DNA of 55,500 nucleotides from JACDDK01 sp041747155. GTDB taxonomy: Bacteria; Actinomycetota; Rubrobacteria; Rubrobacterales; Rubrobacteraceae. Of the stretch, positions 49,966 to 55,500 are shown in pieces. Location: assembly GCA_041747155.1 (NCBI GenBank), contig JBGTFQ010000163.1, positions 1 through 55,500 on the forward strand. Direction: 5' to 3'. Both the position numbers and the translations under genes were made by a program. The first letter of the stretch is position 1, and each line of letters starts with the position of its first letter. A model generated the notes under the pieces. It was not told where the DNA came from. It was given only the letters and a program-made list of their open reading frames with translations, and made no database searches.

Positions 49966-50673
49966 TCATGAGCTATCCTCCTCGATCAGTGTCCGTCCGA
50001 TCCTTACTATTGTGGCACCTTCTTCGACCGCCACGACATAGTCTCCGCTCATTCCCATGGAAAGCTCCGAAAGATCGAAACGCGGACTCCAAACGCGCAT
50101 TAGATTATCACGAATCGAGCGCAATTTTACGAAGATATAGCGTACCTCTTCAGCATCTTCCACGAACGGCGCGATAGTCATTAACCCACGCACCCGTACC
50201 CGCCCCTCACTTCCCGCCGCCGAACCCAATAATTCCTCGGCCTCTTCCTCGCTCGCGCCGTACTTGGATTCTTCGCCACTAACGTTGAGTTGGAGCAGGA
50301 TATCCACTCCGTCCTCCGGCGCCCGCTTCGCCAGTTCCTCTATCAACCGCACCGAATCAACCGAGTGGATCAAACCAACCCGACCAACCACGTCTTTGGT
50401 TTTTCTACGCTGCAGATGCCCGATAAAATGCCAATCAAACTCCTCGCCATAAGCGTCTTGCTTGGCTGCAAGCTCCTCGGCTCGATTCTCACCTACGAGA
50501 TCGACACCAAGATCCCGCAAAATCTCCATCTGCTCGGGCGCGTAATATTTGCTTGCCACGAGAAGCTTCACGTCTCCCGAAGAACGTCCCCCGCGTTCGA
50601 GAGCATCATCTATATTCCCCCGCACGCGAGAGAGCCGATCCCGAACCACGCTCTCCGACACCGAGATGCTCAC
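49966..50673 (-). CDS. yggS: YggS-family PLP homeostasis protein
   Basis: About 235 residues from GTG 50673, which overlaps the pgeF stop as GTGA; a longer open frame into pgeF is not family-like. TIM-barrel PLP binder with the PLP Lys in VKLLVASKYYAPEQ, then LVGENRAEELAAK, WHFIGHLQRRK near 85 and LSMGMSGDYVVAVEEGATIV near the end. It keeps vitamin B6 levels balanced; it is not catalytic in most assays. Standard in the ftsZ-pgeF-yggS-sepF order. Confidence 0.93.
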   Translation of the reverse strand: MSISVSESVVRDRLSRVRGNIDDALERGGRSSGDVKLLVASKYYAPEQMEILRDLGVDLVGENRAEELAAKQDAYGEEFDWHFIGHLQRRKTKDVVGRVGLIHSVDSVRLIEELAKRAPEDGVDILLQLNVSGEESKYGASEEEAEELLGSAAGSEGRVRVRGLMTIAPFVEDAEEVRYIFVKLRSIRDNLMRVWSPRFDLSELSMGMSGDYVVAVEEGATIVRIGRTLIEEDSS

Positions 50674-51467
50674 CCGCCCAGCCTCATAATCGCCGCAAGG
50701 TTTCTGCCGGTCACAGGCTTCTCCTTGCGGTGCGAGTAGAATAGATCGGGGCGACATCCCGTACACACCCCAAGATCAACAATATCCTCAACTCCCACGG
50801 AGCTGAGATCGCGGCGTATAGCCTCCGGCAGCGACAGATACCGCCCGGAAGCGACCCCTTCACCAAACCGCTCCGTAAACGCCAACGCCAGTTCTTCGGA
50901 AACTTCATAGCAGCACTCCCGAATACACGGACCAATGTAAGCTCGGACTTTCAAAACCGCTACTTCAGCGCCGGTGATCTCCGCGACGGCTTTACCGGAG
51001 ACCCCTTGTAAAGTTCCTCGCCAGCCGGAATGAACCATCCCGACTTCTTCCCCGCCCACGAGTGCGATCGGCACACAGTCCGCAACTCCTACGACCAGAG
51101 GAACACCTCTGCTTCGCGTAACCAGCGCGTCCGCCTTTCCAGCGAACCCAGCCTCTACCACCCTTTCGACCGTATCCCCGGCGACCTGCTTGACCCAGGC
51201 CGATGGCGCGTCTTCGAGCGTCGCTCTTATTCGAGTGAGGTTCTCGGATACTGCCTCGTCCGTGTCTCCGACTTTTGTGGAGACATTCAGGGAGTCGAAT
51301 GGCTTTTCGGAGACACCGCCCAGACGGGAGAAGAATGCGATCCGCACACCGTCAGGCTCCGGGTCGGGAGCTAGGTGTATGGCGCCGCTTGGTCCACGAA
51401 CGAGTTTGGCCTTCCCCTCGTCGATTGAGGGGAAGGCCGATGTGGCGCCGGTTGATCTCGTAGTCAC
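50670..51467 (-). CDS. pgeF: YfiH/PgeF-type purine nucleoside phosphorylase / peptidoglycan editing factor
   Basis: 265 residues from GTG 51467; a second GTG at VRIAFFSRLGG (51341) is an alternative start with GGAG upstream. The family zinc site is visible: GMVHSGWRGTLQG near 145, VADCVPIAL near 133, GPCIRECCYEVSEE near 183 and CTGCRPDLFYSHRKE near 240. Family members phosphorolyse or deaminate purine nucleosides; a link to cell-wall editing comes from E. coli YfiH. It overlaps yggS by 4 nt. A 12-bp perfect hairpin lies in its first 20 codons. Confidence 0.9.
   Translation of the reverse strand: MTTRSTGATSAFPSIDEGKAKLVRGPSGAIHLAPDPEPDGVRIAFFSRLGGVSEKPFDSLNVSTKVGDTDEAVSENLTRIRATLEDAPSAWVKQVAGDTVERVVEAGFAGKADALVTRSRGVPLVVGVADCVPIALVGGEEVGMVHSGWRGTLQGVSGKAVAEITGAEVAVLKVRAYIGPCIRECCYEVSEELALAFTERFGEGVASGRYLSLPEAIRRDLSSVGVEDIVDLGVCTGCRPDLFYSHRKEKPVTGRNLAAIMRLGG
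51408..51438. repeat. Perfect 12-bp inverted repeat at the start of pgeF
   Basis: GGCCTTCCCCTC (51408-51419) and GAGGGGAAGGCC (51427-51438) are separated by 7 nt. It lies 45 nt after the ftsZ stop and inside the first codons of pgeF if the GTG at 51467 is used. No T tract follows on either strand. It could act as a terminator-like or RNA processing structure that lowers pgeF expression below ftsZ, or cover the start if the later GTG is used. Confidence 0.65.
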
Positions 51468-51482
51468 GTTAGCCGTGGCGGG

Positions 51483-52568
51483 CTATCTGCGTCGCAGGAA
51501 CGCGGGTATGTCGAGGACATCGCCGTCGTCCTGGCGGATCGGCGCTTCTTCCTGTGGTTGCGAGGGAGACGATTCGGATTGATCCGTGCTCGTTCGCTCT
51601 CCACGACGCTGAACGGCCAGACGCTGATCGAAGCCCGTCGCGATCACAGTGACGCTGACACGCTCGCCATACTGCTCGTCGACAACCGCGCCAAAGATCA
51701 AGTTAGCATCCTGATGCGCGGCGTTGTGAACGATCTCCGCCGCCTCGTTGACTTCGAAGAGACCGAGGTCCGTCCCGCCGGTAATGTTCAAGATGATGCC
51801 CGTCGCCCCGTCGATGCTCGCCTCAAGCAGCGGGCTCGATATAGCGGACTTGGCAGCCTCCGCTCCCCGGCTCTCACTGCTCGACTCGCCAATGCCCATC
51901 AGAGCCGAACCGGAGTTCGACATGATCGTGCGAACGTCCGCGAAGTCGAGGTTGATGAGCCCCGGAACCGTTATGAGATCCGTTATGCCCTGAACGCCCT
52001 TCCGCAGCACGTCATCGGCCAGCTTGAAGGCATCCATCATGCTCGTGCGCTTCTCGGCTACCTGAAGCAACCTATCGTTCGGGATGATAATGAGCGAGTC
52101 GACGTTCTCCTTGAGACGCTTGATGCCCTCCTCGGCGTAGGTCGAACGCCGCCGCCCCTCGAAGGCAAATGGCCTGGTAACCACGCCCACGGTAAGAGCC
52201 CCGGAATCGCGAGCGATCTTGGCGACCACCGGTGCAGCACCCGTACCGGTGCCACCTCCCTTGCCCGCCGTGACGAAAACCATGTCCGCGCCACGCAACG
52301 ACTCCTCAATCTCGGACTTGTTCTCCTCGGCGGCCTCCATCCCGATCTTCGGGTCAGCCCCCGCACCAAGACCCCGCGTCAGCTTCTCGCCAATGTGAAT
52401 CTTCTGGTCCGCGTCGCACATCTGCAAAGCCTGCGCGTCCGTGTTGATGGCGATGAACTCCACACCCTGCAAACCGGAGTTGATCATGCGGTTAACTCCA
52501 TTGGTCCCGCCGCCGCCAATACCAACTACTTTTATTACCGCCAGATAGTTCGTTCCCGCGTCCAACAT
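51483..52568 (-). CDS. ftsZ: Cell division protein FtsZ
   Basis: 361 residues. Tubulin-like GTPase that forms the Z-ring. Seen: VVGIGGGGTNGVNRM near 15-29, the tubulin signature AGKGGGTGTGAAPVVAK near 100-116, NLDFADVRTIM and the C-terminal binding tip DVLDIPAFLRRR. It is 15 nt from pgeF and 45 nt from ftsA. Expected to be controlled by FtsR of this window on family grounds. Confidence 0.98.
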   Translation of the reverse strand: MLDAGTNYLAVIKVVGIGGGGTNGVNRMINSGLQGVEFIAINTDAQALQMCDADQKIHIGEKLTRGLGAGADPKIGMEAAEENKSEIEESLRGADMVFVTAGKGGGTGTGAAPVVAKIARDSGALTVGVVTRPFAFEGRRRSTYAEEGIKRLKENVDSLIIIPNDRLLQVAEKRTSMMDAFKLADDVLRKGVQGITDLITVPGLINLDFADVRTIMSNSGSALMGIGESSSESRGAEAAKSAISSPLLEASIDGATGIILNITGGTDLGLFEVNEAAEIVHNAAHQDANLIFGAVVDEQYGERVSVTVIATGFDQRLAVQRRGERTSTDQSESSPSQPQEEAPIRQDDGDVLDIPAFLRRR

Positions 52569-52613
52569 TCCTCTCCAGCCCTCCGTCGCCTACAATCTCC
52601 CAACACCTTTGGA

Positions 52614-53816
52614 CTATCCGCCCCGGAACCAACTCCTGACCGCCGCGACGATGTCCCCAATATTGCTGGCGGCACCGCCTTTACCCTTTGGTCCAGAGTG
52701 ACCGTTTTTCGCGCCGAAGTATAGCAGACCTGTAGCCGTTGCATACTGAGGCTTTAGTACAGGTTTATTGTTGCCTCTGATACGTTGCAGGGTTGCGGCG
52801 CGGGCTCTCATGTTCAAGGCGGACTCCGCGAGTTCAGGCATGCCGTCCAAAAGCGATCCTCCGCCCGTCAAAACGACGCCTCCTGGCGCTTGATCCCGCA
52901 CCCTCGCCTCATCCAATGTGTCGCGGGCGAAATCCATGATTTCACGACCGCGATACTCCAAAATCTGACTGATAAAACTGGCGTTGTAATGAGTTCCGCC
53001 GAAGGGAACAGCGGCCACCGAATCGACATCGTCCGAAAGCACGCTACCGTACATCATCTTGAGTTGTTCGGCTTCATCGTGAGTGACTTTCAAGCCATAG
53101 GCGAGGTCGGAGGTGAAGCTCTCGCCACCCACGGGGATAACCGCCGTGTGAGTGAGGGCACCTTTGAGAAAAGAGGCGATGTCGGTGGTGCCGCCACCTA
53201 TGTCGAGGAGTACGACGCCGTTGTCGCGGTCGGCGGCACTCAGACAGGCTTCGGCTGAGGCTAGCGGTTCGAGTACAACCCGCCCGACTTTAACGCCCGC
53301 GTCTTCGCAGGCTCGCAACAGGTTCTGAATACTGGAGACCGCGCCGCTTACCACGTGGGCTCGCATCGTAACCTTGCGAGCAGCTAGGCCCACAGGACGC
53401 TTCACGCCCTCGGAACCATCCAGGACGTATCCTCGGGGAACTACGTGGATCACGCGCTCGTCCTCGTCTAGCTCGCAATCTCGGGCCTCTTGCTCAAGCT
53501 TGCGAGCGAAACGTTCGGTTATTGTGAGATCCCGCCCCCGGTTCAGCAACGTGACCTCGGTGTTGAACGACGAGATGTGGCTACCGGCTATGCCAACGCT
53601 TACCGTCCGGCCCCGAAGTCCACCAGCCTCAACCGCCTCAGCGATCGAATCAGCGGCGGCTTCGCGATCCACGACCACACCTCTCTTGAGACCTTGACTC
53701 GGAACCTCAGCGAGCGCGTCTACTTCTACCGTCTCGCGACGGCTGTCTACCCGTCCCGCGATAGCTACTATCTTGGTCGTTCCGACATCTATTCCGTAGA
53801 GAGTCCTCTGCGACAT
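52614..53816 (-). CDS. ftsA: Cell division protein FtsA
   Basis: 400 residues. Actin-like Z-ring anchor: YGIDVGTTKIVAIAGRVD (ATP phosphate-1), DIGGGTTDIASFLKGA near 201, and VLTGGGSLLDGMPELAESA near 316. The C-terminus IVAAVRSWFRGG is the membrane-targeting amphipathic helix. FtsA is absent from many actinobacteria (for example mycobacteria and Streptomyces), so its presence with SepF supports a basal lineage. It lies 11 nt after ftsQ. Confidence 0.95.
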   Translation of the reverse strand: MSQRTLYGIDVGTTKIVAIAGRVDSRRETVEVDALAEVPSQGLKRGVVVDREAAADSIAEAVEAGGLRGRTVSVGIAGSHISSFNTEVTLLNRGRDLTITERFARKLEQEARDCELDEDERVIHVVPRGYVLDGSEGVKRPVGLAARKVTMRAHVVSGAVSSIQNLLRACEDAGVKVGRVVLEPLASAEACLSAADRDNGVVLLDIGGGTTDIASFLKGALTHTAVIPVGGESFTSDLAYGLKVTHDEAEQLKMMYGSVLSDDVDSVAAVPFGGTHYNASFISQILEYRGREIMDFARDTLDEARVRDQAPGGVVLTGGGSLLDGMPELAESALNMRARAATLQRIRGNNKPVLKPQYATATGLLYFGAKNGHSGPKGKGGAASNIGDIVAAVRSWFRGG

Positions 53817-53827
53817 GGGCCTACCCG

Positions 53828-54484
53828 CTATCCGTCCCGCTCGGTCCCAGAGACCACGACTCGACCTGGTGAGCGCAGGTCGAAACGACCCGCATCGGGG
53901 TTCCGTTCCATTACGTCCTGCAGAATTTTCGCCTGCCCGTCGCGAACGACGTCGCCGAAGACGATTCGCCTGCCTTCCACCGTGGCCTGAACTCCCGCCG
54001 CGTCGACAGCATCCACCGAGTCAAGATCGACCCCGTTGTCCTTCAATATCTCGACTGTCTCCAGGATGCCTTTCAACCGCTCACCGTCCAGACTCACACT
54101 TTCGAGATCCGACTTTCCAAGCCCCGGAAGCTCCGTCCCGTCGCCCGCCATGATCACGCGCCGCCCTTCAAGGTCAGCGTCGATAACAGCTACTCGTTCC
54201 TCAACCTCGACTAGAACTATACCTGAACTCCACTTCTTGGTCACTTCAACACCCTTAACCCACGGATCAGTCTTCATCTTGTCTTTGAGTGAATCCGTGT
54301 TGAGAGTAAGTAGGCTGGAGCGTTGCGGAACGGCTTCCCAGGCGTTGGCTGCGGGGTACATTCGGTTGCCTTCGACCTGGACTCCGGCGAGAGGGGCGGA
54401 GAGGTAAGAGGTCAGGAAGACGGCTGCGGCTGTGATGATGGCCGCGGCCCCGGAGATGAGAGTTGCGCCGAGCAGTTTGCGCAG
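53828..54484 (-). CDS. ftsQ: Cell division protein FtsQ/DivIB, probable CTG start
   Basis: About 218 residues if translation begins at CTG 54484. The in-frame sequence upstream of the first ATG (54361) has the expected short basic cytoplasmic part (RKLLG), a membrane helix (ATLISGAAAIITAAAVFLTS) and then POTRA (VQVEGNRMYPAANAWEAV, onward). The ATG would delete all of this. No ATG, GTG or TTG is in frame between the nearest upstream stop and 54361. GGAGG at 54495-54491 is 6 nt before the CTG and overlaps the end of murC. The C-terminal beta domain is present. FtsQ links FtsB/L to the divisome outside the membrane. Confidence 0.85.
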   Translation of the reverse strand: MRKLLGATLISGAAAIITAAAVFLTSYLSAPLAGVQVEGNRMYPAANAWEAVPQRSSLLTLNTDSLKDKMKTDPWVKGVEVTKKWSSGIVLVEVEERVAVIDADLEGRRVIMAGDGTELPGLGKSDLESVSLDGERLKGILETVEILKDNGVDLDSVDAVDAAGVQATVEGRRIVFGDVVRDGQAKILQDVMERNPDAGRFDLRSPGRVVVSGTERDG

Positions 54485-54486
54485 GG

Positions 54487-55500
54487 TCAGCCTCCGTTCT
54501 CCGCCAGGGCGAGGAACTCTTCACCGGCACGGGAGATGTCGCCCGCGCCCATCGTCAGGACGGTGTCACCGCTGGCTGAGATCTGTCTCAGGACTTTGGG
54601 GATGGCGTGTAGGTCGGGGATGTAGTAGACGTCAGGGTGGTCGCGAGTCTCACAGATAGCGTCGACTAGAAGTTTGCCGTTCACGCCGGGGAGCGGCATC
54701 TCGCCCGCGCCGTACACGTCGGTTATGAGAACCGCGTCGGCGACGGAGAAGGCTTCTCCGAACTCCCGGTGGAATTGGCGAGTACGCGAATATCGGTGGG
54801 GTTGGAAAACCGCGATCACCCGTCCCCCCGGAGTTATGGTGGCGCGTGCCGCGTCGAGCGTCGCGGATAGCTCCGTGGGATGGTGGGCGTAGTCGTCGAT
54901 CACGCGCACCGAAGCTCGCTCTCCTTTGAGCTGGAATCTGCGCCGGACGCCACCGAAATCCTTGAGACTCGTCGCGGCCTCGTACGCATCGTGTCCGAGC
55001 CACCGTGCAATGGCGACGGCGGCGAGTGAGTTTAGGATGTTGTGCCGACCGAAGACTCCTAGCTCGACGATTCCGCGCTCGCGTTCGTCCTCGAAGAGCT
55101 TATAAGAGTTGGCGGATAGAATTTCGGCTCGCAGGTCGCCGCTTTCAATACCGTATGTCGTGATCTCACAGGGAGCATCCGCTACAACTTGAAGGCAGCA
55201 GGGGTCGTCGGCCCAGGTTACGAGGTGACCGTCGGCTGGGAGCGCGGAAACGAATTTTTCGAAGGTCTGCATCACATCCTCCAGAGAGGAATAGAAATCC
55301 GGGTGATCAAACTCCACGTTTGTGATGACGGCGGCGGTGGGCCTCAGGTACAGCAAGGACCGGTCGGATTCGTCGGCTTCGGCCACTATGATGTCGGAGT
55401 CACCTTGCAGGACGTTGCTGCCCGTGTCGTTGAGTTCGCCACCGACGAGCGCGGTCGGACTATCTCCCAGGGCTCGGAGGGCGTGGGTCGTCATGCTGGT
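54487..55500 (-). CDS. murC: UDP-N-acetylmuramate-alanine ligase MurC, C-terminal part (cut by window edge)
   Basis: The visible 337 residues begin within the ATP-binding region (SMTTHALRALG, directly after where GKTTT would lie) and run to the stop. Seen: VAEADESDRSLLYL, VEFDHPDFYSSLEDV, VFGRHNILNSLAAVAIARWL, and IDDYAHHPTELSATLDAAR in the C-terminal domain, all MurC. It adds L-alanine to UDP-MurNAc. The P-loop and N-terminus lie outside. It overlaps nothing but holds the ftsQ ribosome site in its last codons. Confidence 0.96.
   Translation of the reverse strand, partial: TSMTTHALRALGDSPTALVGGELNDTGSNVLQGDSDIIVAEADESDRSLLYLRPTAAVITNVEFDHPDFYSSLEDVMQTFEKFVSALPADGHLVTWADDPCCLQVVADAPCEITTYGIESGDLRAEILSANSYKLFEDERERGIVELGVFGRHNILNSLAAVAIARWLGHDAYEAATSLKDFGGVRRRFQLKGERASVRVIDDYAHHPTELSATLDAARATITPGGRVIAVFQPHRYSRTRQFHREFGEAFSVADAVLITDVYGAGEMPLPGVNGKLLVDAICETRDHPDVYYIPDLHAIPKVLRQISASGDTVLTMGAGDISRAGEEFLALAENGG

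Noticed and set aside
51408..51438. Intrinsic terminator
   Set aside because: No T tract follows the stem on either strand, so only a structured repeat is claimed.
51558..52724. 388-codon open frame on the plus strand
   Set aside because: Antisense to ftsZ and the ftsA end; no recognisable domain; ftsZ on the other strand is certain.
1..55500. tRNA, rRNA, CRISPR arrays, insertion sequences or phage genes
   Set aside because: No cloverleaf-like, repeat-spacer, transposase or integrase sequences were recognised.

Overview
The window is a compact housekeeping segment of an actinobacterial chromosome. The combination of mIHF, SepF, DivIVA, SteA/SteB, a PriA without helicase motifs, a GarA-type FHA protein and a MerR-type FtsR, with the order pyrR-pyrBC-carAB ... 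mihF-gmk-rpoZ-coaBC-metK-priA-def-fmt, is typical of Actinomycetota. A short RsiG with a single c-di-GMP motif, type IV pilus assembly genes and moderate GC (by eye, not counted) point to a deep-branching, Rubrobacter-like lineage. The lineage is inferred; the actinobacterial assignment is secure. No rRNA, tRNA, insertion sequence, phage or CRISPR array was seen.

All genes but one lie on the minus strand, so transcription runs from high to low coordinates. Many neighbours overlap by 1-8 nt (ATGA, GTGA or TAGTG junctions). Reading in transcription order: 55.5-47 kb is a division block (murC end, ftsQ, ftsA, ftsZ, pgeF, yggS, sepF, proC, yggT, divIVA, a DUF167 gene), followed by rluD. 45.9-37.1 kb is the complete UMP branch up to orotate (pyrR, pyrB, pyrC, carA, carB, pyrK, pyrD), headed by a PyrR-type RNA hairpin that pairs with the ribosome binding site. 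37.1-29.7 kb is mihF, gmk, rpoZ, coaBC, metK, priA, def, fmt. 29.6-24.8 kb is a pilus assembly block: a PglD/NeuD-like protein, pilD, pilM, pilN, pilO and a membrane protein with calcium-binding repeats. 24.7-21.6 kb is aroC-aroK-aroB-aroQ. The only plus-strand gene, a Fur-family regulator, is at 21.2 kb. 21-10.6 kb is efp, nusB, a prenyl diphosphate synthase, tlyA, nadK, recN, steA, steB, two glycosyltransferases and pyrG. 10.6-7.9 kb is a little-known trio: an unknown protein, a DUF3866 protein and an alanine dehydrogenase homologue. 7.9-1.9 kb is scpA, scpB, rluB, aroA, cmk, plsC, der. The left end is a regulatory cluster (rsiG, garA-like FHA, ftsR-like MerR) followed by the start of apt.

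The most unusual observations are familiar enzymes whose catalytic residues appear to be gone. The alanine dehydrogenase homologue lacks both the catalytic Lys and His. The CoaC half of CoaBC lacks its active-site His, Asn and Cys. The PglD-like protein has Arg at the catalytic His. Other notable points are a PilP-like protein ending in thrombospondin type 3 repeats, an ftsQ that seems to start at CTG, a DivIVA tail ending in the same FLRRR element as FtsZ, a probably leaderless rsiG, and abrupt switches between A/C-rich and G/T-rich coding within single genes.
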